Shown here: one piece after another, positions 45,676 through 58,199 of the stretch
How the letters are laid out: each line of letters starts with the position of its first letter
Numbering within the stretch: the first letter of the stretch is position 1
NCBI GenBank assembly: GCA_014281115.1
Contig: JACONQ010000002.1
Coordinates: 1,178,001-1,242,000 of the forward strand
Source of the DNA: Laburnicola sp. R22_1
Taxonomy: Eukaryota; Ascomycota; Dothideomycetes; Pleosporales; Didymosphaeriaceae
Direction: 5' to 3'
Length of the DNA: 64,000 bases
Program-made: the position numbers and the translations under genes
The notes under the pieces: model-generated
Told to the model about the DNA's origin: nothing
The model's input: only the letters and a program-made list of their open reading frames with translations
Databases searched by the model: none

Positions 45676-48600
45676 TATAATTCATAGTGAAGTGTTGTAG
45701 TCTTAACAAAAACTGTCTGGCGGACTAATCTATCCGGGCTACTAATAGAATATGTTAGTGCTAAATGCGATTATTGTCCACACTCTCTAGTACGTCACCT
45801 AGTTATTAGGTAATAGCGTTAGGCTTAGTTTCTTATCTATTAGGCTAGTACTTAATAATAAAGTTAAATTCTACTAAGAACTTAGCCTAATAAGCTTATC
45901 TATAGTTAAGTTGCTTTATTATTATAAAGTACTTTAAGGCTTTATAATTAGAAAAGATCTCTATAGGGTCTATAGTACTAGCTAATTTAGATCTCTATTC
46001 TTTAAAGGCGCGAATAATTGCCATTAACTCCTTGTTATAGATAGAATAGTTAATCTTCGTAGGCTTTATCTTTATTAAGAAGAAGGCGACAGGCCATAAT
46101 ATACTATTGGGTTAATACTACAATAGTATGTCGGCAATAACTTAGTTAGATGCGTTTGTCTTAATAATTAAGCGTAACTCTAGGTTAAAATGCGCAAGTA
46201 TTAGCGCGTTAATAAAGGCTCTCTTAAGGGCTTTAAAAGCTATTTTAGTAGTTTTAGTAAGGTTAATTTTATCTACCGCCCCCTTTATTAGCTTAATTAA
46301 TAGGCAGGCTAGCATTAAGAAATAGTGTATAAATTACTAATAGAAATTAGCGAATCTAATAAAGGCTTATATGTTCTTTATAGTCTAGGGATTAATCTAC
46401 TCTAATATAGTATTAATTTTTTCTAGATCTATTACTAGTCCTTCTATTAATAGGATTATTCCTAGGTACTTAACCTTCTTAACTAAGAACTCGTACTTAT
46501 AAATATCTAAGAATAGACTAGTATCTTTAAGTGTGTTAAGGACTGTAAAGTAATGCCTCTTATAGTCCTCTTTATTTTCGCTATATATAAGAACGTTATC
46601 TAAGTAAGCTAAGTAATAGTTGTCTAAATATTCTCTAAGGATGTGATTAATATACTATTAAAAGGTACCTAGTACATTATATAACCTAAAGAGTATAATA
46701 ATATATTCGAATAATCTAAAGCGTATTAGGAACGCCATTTTGTATTAATTGCCCTTCTGAATAAGGATCTTGTTAAACGCAGCAATAACGTTAAATTTCG
46801 AAAAGATTCTTACCTTGTTAAGTTATGCTAAAGTCTCTTTAATTTTGGGTGGCGTATTTTAATTCTTAATTATAATCTTATTAAGTTTGTAGTAATTAAT
46901 ATAGATTCGTAAACCTTCTCTAGACTTCTTTATTACTAGTAGTAGAGTAGTATAGGGTAAATTACTTTCTTAAATATAACTCTTACAAAGCTCCTCTTAT
47001 ATATAAGCTTTAACAGCTTTTATTTCCTCTTAAAATAATCTAAAAGCGCGCTAGAATGTTGGCTCTACGCCTTCTTTAAGCGATATCTCGTAATCTAAGC
47101 CCTTATAGGGCGGAGGCATATCCTTAGCTAACTTAGGATCCTATAGGTTAATAATCGAGTGGTAGGCCTTTAGGATTAATTTCTTTAACTCCTCTACTAA
47201 GGATGGTGCCTTGTCTAGTTTATTATAAAACTTCTTAAAATTCTTATATAAGACAGTAGCGACGTCTATAAAGAAGGCCATTGCTACTAAGTATTTATCT
47301 AACTTCTTAGAGTGCTCTTTGTATTTGTTCTAATTCTTAAAATAAATCTAGGTAATAGAGTTAGTATTATATTACGTAAATACTATTGCCGCTTTAGTAG
47401 AGATTAGCGCGATTTATATATTATTCTTTATTTTTACTATAGGTTAGGTTGTCTTAGCGTAACTCTTACTATAATAATTGTAAGTAACCTTAACTAATAG
47501 GTTACTATACAAATAGTTATGGTGGTAGTAATTAGACTTAAATATTATAAATTATTCTAACTACTTTATAGTGGAATTGTGGGTCTTAAGCCATAGTTAA
47601 CTAATAATAAGATTAAAACTAATAATGTCTATAATCCAAAACTAGTCCTTGCTACAATAGCCTCTAATATTAATTCTTACCTTGGCTATATCGCTTATAG
47701 AGCCAATAATCTTTCTATCCGCTAACTTAAGTAATATAGAGCTCTTAGTAGGAATTATTATTAGTTTGTACTATTGCGTAAAGGCTACGCTTACTACTTA
47801 CCTAGTATATTTACTATTAGAGAGTAGTATAGCTTTAATAGAAGTCTTCTAGGGCAGAATAATATTATATCTTACCTTTATTTGTAAGCTATGTGGCGGT
47901 TAATTTAGAGAATTAGGTGCTAGTAGACAGTTTATTATATTAACTATAGTAAACGTAACTATTTCTTTTAGTCTATAAGTATTCTTATATAACTTACTTA
48001 ATAACGCGAGTAATAACTATATGCTTGGTTAACTTACTAGCGCGTTAGAGCGGCACCTCTTAAGAATAGTAGTAACCTCCTTATACACTAGTAAGGGTTC
48101 CTAAAGGCAACTATTTACAGAAACTACTCTTTTCCTAAGCCCACATTAGTTAGGTTCGCGAGTTTAAGATTAATAAGATTCGCGGTATTAAGGAGCTTAT
48201 AGTAGAAAGGTAACTTTGTCTAACCCTTATAAGGAATATTCGCGTTCTTAGGGTTGTGTTCTGGCTTTAGATAGTAGGTGCACTATTCCTTCTTAACAAT
48301 AAAATAAAATTTGTTAGCGGCTTACTAGTACTTATCTTTGCTATATTTCTTATTAATATTAGCTTCTTTGCCACCACTATTGCTATAAGAGCGGTTGTTA
48401 GAGTTCTTCTAGCTATCCTTGTCTTTGTCTTTGCTAGTGGCCTTATTGTCTCTACCTCTACTACTAAAGGCGGCTGCTATACTTATCTTAACCACTTAAA
48501 GACAATTTATAAAGTTAGTCCAATTTTTATTACCTTAGGCGCTATAGAAAGCGGGGCCTTAGAACTATAAATTAAGGTTTATTAGAGCTTAAAACTTCTT

Positions 48601-49283
48601 AGATATTAGATCTAGTTTAGTGTGGAACGTAACATTATTAAATTAGCTTAACTACTAACTTAAAGTCTTCTTATTATCTTATTTAACTATGCCGTTTGCT
48701 AGCTTAAATATAGTGTTGCCTTATTTATTAATAATACTAAACAACTTCTCTAAGTTATTGTATAACTGCTAGCACGTTTTGTACTTATTATCTAAGTTTA
48801 GTAGTAACTAATTCTTAATAGCTTAATAAGCTATCTTATCTGTGTGCTTATAGAGATATTTAATCTTTGTCTATTTATTAGTAAACTAGTTAAAAGAGTA
48901 ATTAAACTTAGTTTCCGCTAACGCAATCTATTTCTTTAGGTCCTCTATATCTTTACTACTAAACGTCTTAATATTAGGGTATTAAGAGTTAGAGCAACGC
49001 GTTATAGTACTAGCCTTGCTAACTATAAAGGTAGAAGTGCCCTAGTAGGCGCATTAAGGGTCGCGTTTACCTTTACTATTAGAACTGCTACTATTGCTAC
49101 TATTATTACTTTTATTATTAGAGGTGTTAAGGTTAGTAGCCTACTACTTATAGGGCTTTGTCTTCTTTTTATACTAGGCCTTTTAATCTACTTATATAAG
49201 AAGCTCCTAGTTAAGGGCCTTAGTAGTATTAGCACGCTAGGTGGCCTTATTATATTATTAGCGCGTAGTGTTACAGTCCTTAT

Positions 49284-49495
49284 TGTAATGGATTAATGCC
49301 CGGAGGCGCCGCGGCCCTAAGGCAGGCCGGAGATAACGCTTTATCTCCGGCGCTAGCCTAACTAGGCCTAGCACCTGGCGCCCACTGCGCGCCCACTATA
49401 TAGTAGGCGTGGGTAATTACTAGGATCCCCACGCAGTATCTTACCTATAGAGTTTAATTAACTATTATCTTAACTCTAACTATTAATTCTTTATA
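49284..49495 (+). repeat. 5' LTR of the plus-strand gypsy
   Basis: Starts TGTAATGGATTAATGCCCGG. Keeps much more GC than the 3' copy (for example GCGCCCACTGCGCGCCC against a T/A-substituted version), so RIP hit the two LTRs unequally. Confidence 0.82.
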
Positions 49496-52400
49496 CTATA
49501 CTGCGTTACCCTTATGCTCTATATAATATCTTATTAGGCCTAGCAATCTAAAGAAGCCGGTATTAAGCTAATAGGCAATCTTATAACTTACGCACATTAA
49601 TTGGCTTATATAAGCTTATACTATTAATAGTTACTACGCGTTATAAGAATACTAGGGTGCCATTTAGTAAATAGGAACTAGATCTATATAAGAAGCCTAG
49701 TGGGTAGATAAAACGTCTAGGCCTAATAATAGTAACGTGTTATAACTAATTAGGAAATAAACGTCATACTAGTTAGAGAAGTCGCCTTAGGTACTAGTAT
49801 ACGCAATAATAACTCTAGAAGACGTATAGAGAATAGCAAATAAGCGAAAGCAAGTATGCCACTTACGCTGCAGCTTACTATAAGTACCCTAACCTTTATA
49901 GTTATAATTATAGACTATGGCTAGTAATAATAAAATATAGAGTTAGGTTGTATCTAGCATTCTAGACTAATAATAAGTTTAACAGCCTAGCTAATTCTAT
50001 AACACTATTTATATAATCTTAGAGACTAGTAGTAGTTAAGTTAATATAATACCCATAATACTAAAATATATAGATTTGGACATTGTAAACTCCTATCTAG
50101 AAATCGCGTACCTTAAGAATAACTACTCGCAATTTCGTGTCATCTTCCCTAAAAATAATAATGATAGTAAGGTCTGGCTAGAGTTATAAGAACATAATAA
50201 CGCCGATAATAATTCTACCTATACCGTTTAGTTAGACGCAGACTATTCTAAGAGTAATAGACTTGCTTCTATTAAGTACAATACTATTATTAATAATATT
50301 ATTAATAGTGGTAATAAACTACTTAAGCAAGTAATAAAGGAACCCCATAACTAGGTTATTAATATTCTAGTTCTTCTTATTATCCTCCGTAACGCTACTT
50401 GCAGCGCAGACAACAATCTTAAGAGCCAAGCTTTATAGTTATAGAAATCGTCTACTACTACTACGCTAGATATAATAGAGATAGTTAAGTAGCTTATAGT
50501 AACTTAGCGCGAGTTAAAGAAATGTAAGTAGCTATATAAAACCCAAGACCCCGCTAATAATAATAATAACGCAGTCCCTTAACTCTATAAAGAACTTAAG
50601 GTTAAGAAACGCAAACTCGCTAAGGCACGCAAAGGAAATAGAGAGTTATAAGCCTAACTAAGTAAGCACCTAATTGCTATTAATAACTAAGAATATTAGG
50701 TTAAATTCTTACAATTAGAGTTAGACTAAGCGAGGGTTAAAGTTAAAAAATATAATAGTAAGGCTGGTAAGTAATACTAGTTATAAAAGAGAGAATAATA
50801 AACATTACGTAACTATTAGTTTAACTGCAATAAAGCTACTTATAACCTACAGAAGCTGCGTTATAACTATAACTAATTAAAATAGGATAAGCAAAATAAA
50901 GCCATTAACTTAGTACGTAAAGTTTAATAATATAAGCCTAACCTTTATAGGTATATAGTCCTAGATTGAAACACTAATACTTATAAAGACCCTCCTCTAT
51001 CTAGGTAAGTATCTTTCTAAGAACGGGCAGGTCTACGCCGCGACCCCTCTTTAGCTACTCGTAATGGCTAGATATTACAACGCAACCTTTCTTCCTATTA
51101 TAAACGCAGCGTATTATTTGTCTAAGATACTACTAAATAAGTTAATTATAATAAGTAATAAGATAATATCTATAAACCTTACATTCCTTAAGCTTCTTTT
51201 ATAGCTGCTACTTCTGCTACTATTGCCTCTATATCTAGTAGTAGGCGTTATCTATCTAAGATGCCTAACTTAGAAAAATTTAATAGTAAAGAAGATAAGA
51301 ACTATAAGAGGTAGCGCGTACTAGCCATTAACAAATACAAGATTGCCTTTAATAAGAAGCACTAGCGTATTACGTACCTTATAAATTATATTAAGGATAA
51401 CGCTTAGGCGTTAGTTAAGGATATAAGGCCCTAGTACTTTATAGAGTATATTAAGGCCTTGGACAAATTCTATAAATATATATCTATAGACAAGATTACT
51501 TAGGCGTTAAATAATCTAGCTAATTCCTTACAGCCCCTTAAACAAAAGGCTAGCGAGAGTTTTATAGCATGGCGCATTCGTTTTATGGCTATCTATAACC
51601 TTATCTCTATACTAGATACTATAATAATTAACTATGTCCAGAAGCTTATAAACTAGTCTATTACTAATATTATAAATATCCGCAAAAAAGACAGCAATAG
51701 TCTATAGTAGTACTTACGCAATGCTAGTAATATTAATAAACAACACTAGTACACTACAGCCCTAAAGGTAAAGACTATAACTATAGGTACATCTATAACG
51801 CGAACAAAGATAGTAAAGTCTCGCGCTTTAATAACGTTATTAAAATAAAACCTTAATAAGATCGCGTTTAGCTAGACTAAAGAAGAGAGACGTACATTAG
51901 CGCGCTTAAAACTATGCTTTAAGTGTAGTAAGCCTAACTACTAATAATGCAACCCGCACGCACCCTGCCGTAATAAGCCTACTATACTATCTATTAATAT
52001 TTCTATATTACTCACTGCCCTGCAAGTGTTGCACGCTAACAAATTAGAAACTAAAGATAAGCCCACTAAGGATAATATTAAAGTCGACAATAATGGCTTT
52101 ATAATTAACTTAAAAAACTAGATACTTCTACACAAAACCGCATATAGGAGCTAAACTAGTGTAGTGCTAAAAGAACATTAGACTGGATTTAATTAAGTTA
52201 TAACTAATTTAAAACTATTGCCGCTCTTACTATTCTACTTAATTAAGCCTATCCTAGTAGGCACTAAGTCTCCTCCACCTCCTTAACTAATAGTCCTCTT
52301 AATATAATAAGTTAGTTAACCTTTTTAGGTTAAATACAAACACTATAAGGATGGTAAAGAACTTCTATACTTATTAACACAGGGGTAAGCGCGTGCTTTA

Positions 52401-55400
52401 TAAGCTGCTATTAGGTAAAGCAACGCAGCTATAAGATAATTAAGACTAATAAACCCATATAACTAGCATTAGCAAATAGTAGTAAGGTTAGAAAACTTAT
52501 AGAAGCTGTAGACCTTACTATTAAACATAGTAGCCATATATCCACTATGCTATACTACGTTCCTAATATTAGAAAATATAATATTATTCTAGGTATAAAT
52601 TAGACAGACTATTATAAGCCCTTAATTCGGTTTAGTAAAATCCGTTTTATAAAGTTTAAATCGAATCGCTACTAAACTAACTACTTATATTAAGAATAAC
52701 CTAAAACTATATACTATAATTAACTATTAAAGAGTAAGTTGCGTAAAACTTTACTAGTTAGTAATATATACATAATTTGTGCGTACGCTATTGTTTAATT
52801 AGCTGCCTAAGACTCTAATAATATTGTCTGGGTGGAGCCCTATTATTAGGACTTGCTTAAGCGCCCTTCTAACAATAACGTCTCTCTTAACGCGTTTAAG
52901 GATAGCTTTTCTAGTTTGGCTATCGCAATAACTAAAGAGGACTTTAATAAGTATATAGATAAGCTAAACTAAGCACCTTAGTTAGATAACAAGCTTTATA
53001 ATATAGTCCCTAGATTTATCTTTAATAAGTTTAAGTAAGTGTTTAGTGCTATTAAAGCTAATACCCTATCTCTATACTATAAGGGAGTTAATTACACAAT
53101 TAATATAGACTTAAGCTTTCTAATCCCTTAACCTAAAATCTATAGGCTAACGCGCACTAAAACTAAAGCGATTAAAAAATACATTAATAAAATACTAGGT
53201 AAAGGGTTTATACGCCTAAGTATATTACTATAGGCAGCGCTAGTACTAGTAGTAAAGAAGTCTAGGGGAAATCTCTAAATTTGTGTTAACTACTAACAAT
53301 TAAACGCTATAACAAAAAAGAATCAAAACGCGCCTCCCTCTATTATGGAGACACTTGCTAGGATAGCCAAGGTCTCTATTATATTATTAGTAGATATTAT
53401 CGCCGCCTTTAACACCGTACGAATCAAAGAAGGCAATAAAGAGAAAACGGTATTTATAATATAGTATGGACTATATAAGTATATAGTTATGCCTTTTAGA
53501 CTCTATAATACTCTAGGGACTTTTTAGACTTTTATTAATAAGACGCTTTGCAAGTATCTTAATAACTTTTATATAGCGTACTTAAATAACGTCCTTATAT
53601 ATAGTAAGTAAGAAGATAAGTATAAGGCGTATATACTTAAGGTAATTGCTAGACTCTATAATACTAGTCTATATTTAAATCCCGCGAAGTGCAAATAGAA
53701 CGTTAAATAGGTAAAGTATTTAGAACTTATACTTACCACTAACAGTATTAAAATAGATCCTAAGAAAGTTAAGACTATAGTAAATTAGTCTACACTCTAG
53801 TACGTAAAGGACGTGTAAGCCTTCCTAGGGTTTGCTAACTTTTACTAATAGTTTATTACTAAGTTTTTACACCTAGCTAAGCCACTTACTAAACTTATAA
53901 GGGACGGCGCGCATAAAGAGTTTCTACTAGCCCTAGACTTAAAGGCTTTAGCTATGTTTAACAAACTAAAGAAGGCTTTTTACGATACTAATAGAAAGGT
54001 CCTAGCTTACTTTAACCCTAATTTAGAAACATAGCTAAAAACTAACACTTCTAACTTTGTATATACTATAGTACTTTCGTAAATACATAATAGGGTGTTA
54101 CAACCTATTACGTTCTTATTATACAAAATAACGCCTATAGAATATAACTATATAATATATAACAAAGAACTCCTTACTATTATCTAAGCTTTTAAGGAGT
54201 GGTAGTTCGAACTTGCTAACACGAATAATCCTATAAAGGTTCTATCTAACTACTAAGTATTACAGATGTTTATAACTAACAAATAACTTAACTACTACTA
54301 AGCTAAATCGACTAAGTTTCTATCTAAGTTTAATTTTAAAATTACGTACTAGCCTGGGATTTAAGGTACTAAACCTAACGCTCTAATATATTATTTAGAT
54401 AACCTACCTTAAGATATAGAAGACACACGCAGGCAATACTAATAGTAAGTTATTATTAAGCCATATTAAGTTAACCTAGAACTTAGAATTATATATATGG
54501 CGTGCAAATAGAATACTAGCGCATAACACGTAGTTTACCTAGCCTAGATTATAACTCTTTACTTTATATAAAGTCTTATCTCTATTACACGCGATATATA
54601 TAACAATAGTAAAAGGTATAATATTATAGAATAAGTTGCGCTTAGTAGTATGGTAATAAGTATTTTAGAAGAGGAAAGTTTATCTAATAATATAAACCTA
54701 TTACTAACACTCTGCAACCCTTTAGTAACTACTAATACTTGCGATAAATAATCTTAAAATGTACCCGCTGTGCCTTATAATAAGCAACCGCTAAACGCAC
54801 TTAGCGTGCCCCGTAATAAGTAACTCTAAGCCGCACTCGCTATGCCCCAGGTACCCACTATGCCTGTTAACAAACAATTAAATAATATACCCGCTATGGA
54901 GCCTAATAAGCGACTACTAGCGGAGACACTAAGTATGGCAAAACTAATAGATAAAATCTATTTAGCATACCTAGTAGACGAGGATTTAATGGCAATTATA
55001 ACGGCGTTAAAAGATAGTTAATAGAGGATTCTATACAATCTTATATGTGGAGACACTAGACTAGAGCTTAGCGATTATTAGTTATACAGTAGTCTATTAT
55101 ATATACAAGGAAAAGTATACGTCCCTAATATTCTAGAACTCTACGCCTATATAATTAACCATATATATAAATCGCTCTGTGGGGAACATAAAGGAAAATA
55201 TAAGAGTTACACAAAATTAATATAGTGGTATTTCTAGCCTAATATAATAAGCGACGTCGCCTAGTATATTAAAGCTTATCTACTCTGTCGACGTATAAAG
55301 ACCTACCATAATGGCAAATAAGGTCTACTTTATTTACTGTCTATACTAGAACAATACTAGATATTAATCTTAATTAATTATATTACTAAACTTTCTTCTT

Positions 55401-57226
55401 ATATAGTTAATAGTTATACGTATAAATATATCTTTGTTATAGCTAACTAACTTAGCAAAAAATAGAAGTTTATACTAGTTATAAACTTACGCGTTAATAC
55501 TCTTATAAAAGTCTTTATTAAATTTATATAGCGCGAAGAAGGATACCTAAAGAATATAGTATTAGACTAAGGAGCGTAATTTACGTCTTACTTCTAGAAA
55601 CACTTCTATTAATACCTTGGTATAAAACCTAAGTTGTTAACGTTATATTATTCTAAAACTAATAGATAGATAGAAAATACTAACACTTTTCTAAAATAAT
55701 ACTTAAGAGCGTTTATTAATTATAAACAAGATAACTAGACTACTCTACTATCTATAGCTAAATTTATTGCTAATTCTTTAATAAGTACTAGTATAGGTAT
55801 AATATTATTTTTCGCCACTAAAGGATACAAACCCTAGTTAGATTTAGAGCCGCCGCTACTAATTAATAAGACACTAACTACACCTAACAAAGCTAACTAT
55901 ATTTAAGCTAACTATTTTATAAAACGCCTTTATTAGTTGCGTAATAACCTCTATAAAAGTCTTAAATAGGCTTAGGCAAAGTAAGCGAAGTATGCTAATA
56001 ATAGAAGACAACTCGCCAAAGTGTTTAAAGTTAGTAACTAAGTCATAGTCGATTTTTATTACGCTTGTACGACTTAATCCAGCCAATCTTTAGACTATAA
56101 GAACCGTAGACTATTTATAATTATTAAATTAATTAATAATATAATCTATAAGACAGACCTCCTACTAGAGATACAAATTTATAATATGTTTTACCTATAG
56201 TTATTATATTTGTATAAGTAACTACTATTTAGCCAAGCACCTATACCTAAAGGCCCTATTAAAATTACTAACTCTAATATCTAAGATAACTCTAACTATA
56301 AAGTTAAAGCAATTTTAGCCGCACAACTTAATTAAAATCTAAAGGATTTACTAATATATAATTATAAGGGCCTCCTATAGTATAAACTTAAATAGAAGGA
56401 CTTCTTACTAGGACTAAACAACCTATTATAGGAGCCATATATAAACTTAGTTAGCTTATTAGATCTAGTCTATAACTAGTATAAGGCTCACCTCTCTACT
56501 CCTATTTATAGGAAGTTTACCACGCTAATAGGCAAATAGAATATATTATTGCTAAGAATAAGTAAACTCGCTACCTTAATATAATATAATATATAGGTAG
56601 TAAGTATTTATATCCTCCCCTACTAACGCAAGTTACTATTATAGAAAGGATGCCTCCACTATTTATATTACTATTAATATTTATTATAGTAGTTACGTCC
56701 TTAGATAATATAGACTAGAATATTAGTATTATAAGTATAATAGTAAGATACCTATATATTAGAGATTACTTATATACTAGGGATTGCCTATATATTAGAG
56801 ACTATATAGTTAAGCCTAATTAAAGTAACTATGCCTAGTAATAGTAATTACGCTTAATAATAGTAAACCACTATATATGCACACACTAATATTACTATTT
56901 ATAAGTAAGAATTTAAAAGTTATAATTTATAAGCTATAGTTATAAGTTATAATTATATAATATATAGATAAAATTTTAGTAACCTGGCCTAGTAGCTTAT
57001 ACCTAGATTACTAAGAAACACTAGATTTACTATAGCGCTATTATACTAACCTAGTATATAATCTTAGTAATATGTCTAATAGATAATAAAACTAGCCACA
57101 AATACAACGTGTATTAAAAACCTAGGTATAAGATAACAATTTTAAGGACTAGAATACTAGAGGCATAAGAAGGGCATAGTATTATTATAAGAGTAATAGA
57201 ACTACTCTTCTTAGAGGAGAAGGTAG

Positions 57227-57438
57227 TGTAATAGATTAATACCTAGAGGCGCCGCAGCCCTAAGGTAGGCCAGAGACAACGCTTTATCTCTAACACTAGT
57301 CTAACTAGGCCTAGCACCTAGCGCTTACCGTGCGTCTACTATATAATAGGCGTAAGTAATTACTAGGATTCCTACGCAGTATCTTACCTATAAAGTTTAA
57401 TTAACTATTATCTTAATTCTAACTATTAATTCTTTACA
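57227..57438 (+). repeat. 3' LTR of the plus-strand gypsy
   Basis: Same length and order as 49284-49495, starting TGTAATAGATTAATACC and ending CTTTACA. Differences are C/T or G/A. Confidence 0.82.
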
Positions 57439-57729
57439 CTATAAAGGCGTGCAACTATAGCTTTAGTCTTATCTAACTAGACATTCTTATTTTATAACTT
57501 GTGGCTAAGTTTATAAATAGTCTAGCTTTCTATTTTAAGTAATTATTATAACTATAAGAGTGCTAAGTATAAGTAGGTTAAAAAGGTAAGATTTAAGCTA
57601 GGGTATATACGTACGTACGTACGAAGTCTATATATAGGGCGCGCTAGTGGCCAAATTAGGCACTAGCGTCGGATTTTACGGAGATAGCCAGGTGGTTCTA
57701 GGTAGTCTAGTAACACTACCCCCTTCTCT
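57439..57729 (-). repeat. LTR start and polypurine tract of another minus-strand gypsy
   Basis: Read on the minus strand, a purine tract AGAGAAGGGGGTAG (57729-57716) is followed by TGTTACTAGACTACC. This is the order of polypurine tract and 3' LTR start, and it parallels 41362-41340. Part keeps GC (GCGCGCTAGTGGCC). An ACGT-type microsatellite lies at about 57608-57623. Confidence 0.55.
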
Positions 57730-57859
57730 ATAAGGCTTCGCTCTAAAGCTTTTAATTTAACTAAGATTGCCTAGTAATTATAGTAAATCTATACAAAGTT
57801 TAGCAAACTTTGTTCTTTTTTTAGTCTAGGTATTATAAAATAAGGAAAAGTTATAAAAT

Positions 57860-57940
57860 TATAGAAGTGTGTATAGTAAGGCGTATATAGTGGGTGCGTA
57901 TATAGTAGGTGCGTATAGCAAAACGTATATAGTAGCGGCT
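57860..57940. repeat. short imperfect tandem repeat
   Basis: GTGCGTATATAGTAG-type units in imperfect tandem. No function evident. Confidence 0.45.
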
Positions 57941-58199
57941 TACGTAGGGCGTTAACGAGTTGCCTATTGCAATATTTAATTTGTATAGAAATTAACTATA
58001 TACTAGATGGCGCTATAAGTAGTAAAGTACTAAGAAGCGTATAACTAATTAGAAGGCCTATATACACATAATACTATAAATTACTATAAAACACTATAAA
58101 ATAGTATACTTTTAACGCGTTTTTTAATGTCCTTTTTAACGCGTTTTTATGTGGTAATATTAGTAGTATTAGCTTAGAGAGCTAGAAGAGCTACTATAA

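Larger units (their letters stand above)
43543..45755 (-). mobile_element. pogo/Tc1-type DNA transposon nested in the gypsy relic
   Basis: A 2.2 kb element with ~48-bp terminal inverted repeats (ACATATTCTATCAGTAGCCC... at 43543 and its complement ending at 45755). TA dinucleotides flank both ends, as expected for Tc1/mariner-pogo insertion. Each TIR holds two copies of a 14-bp AGTAGCCCGGACAG motif, well kept on the left (43555-43568, 43572-43585) and more mutated on the right. It interrupts the integrase region of the minus-strand gypsy, so it arrived later. It keeps more GC than the gypsy around it, so it may have had fewer RIP cycles. Confidence 0.85.
41349..49283 (-). mobile_element. Ty3/gypsy chromovirus relic, RIP-mutated, interrupted by a pogo element
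   Basis: Read on the minus strand, recognisable parts follow gag, RT, RNase H, integrase, chromodomain. The gag part (about 49280-48200) has a CCHC-like knuckle in which one Cys has become Tyr (CTYYLKPEH). The RT near 46579-46607 reads YLDNVLIYS where the family has YLDD. A chromodomain-like segment lies at about 42040-41750 (NIENILDYKID..., GLLHYLVK*KSY, YLVKWKGY type). Many Trp, Gln and Arg codons are stops. The 5' LTR is missing because the plus-strand gypsy begins at 49284. A pogo transposon splits the integrase region. No intact frame above ~100 codons remains inside. Seen: motifs and stops; inferred: RIP as cause. The chromodomain marks it as a chromovirus, a class that targets heterochromatin. 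Confidence 0.85.
49284..57438 (+). mobile_element. Ty3/gypsy LTR retrotransposon, 8.2 kb, RIP-inactivated
   Basis: Bounded by 212-bp direct LTRs (49284-49495 and 57227-57438). A purine-rich tract, AGAGGAGAAGG (57213-57223), stands just before the 3' LTR. In order: gag with MPNLEKFNSKEDKNYKR near 51270; RT near 53579 reading YLNNVLIYS (family YLDD, both Asp changed); VMPFRLYNT; integrase zinc region (CGEHKGKYKSY ... CRRIKTYHNGK, about 55160-55315) and integrase core to ~55900. Frequent TAG/TAA replace Trp/Gln codons. No open frame survives. The LTRs differ almost only by transitions. A matching target duplication could not be found. It sits at the right end of the minus-strand relic and probably inserted there. 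Confidence 0.88.

Noticed and set aside
55874..56086. short minus-strand open frame in the gypsy integrase region
   Set aside because: Antisense to the recognisable integrase; chance frame in AT-rich DNA.
49279..57443. target-site duplication around the plus-strand gypsy
   Set aside because: Flanks read CTTAT and CTATA, which do not match; the boundary may be off by a few bases or mutated.
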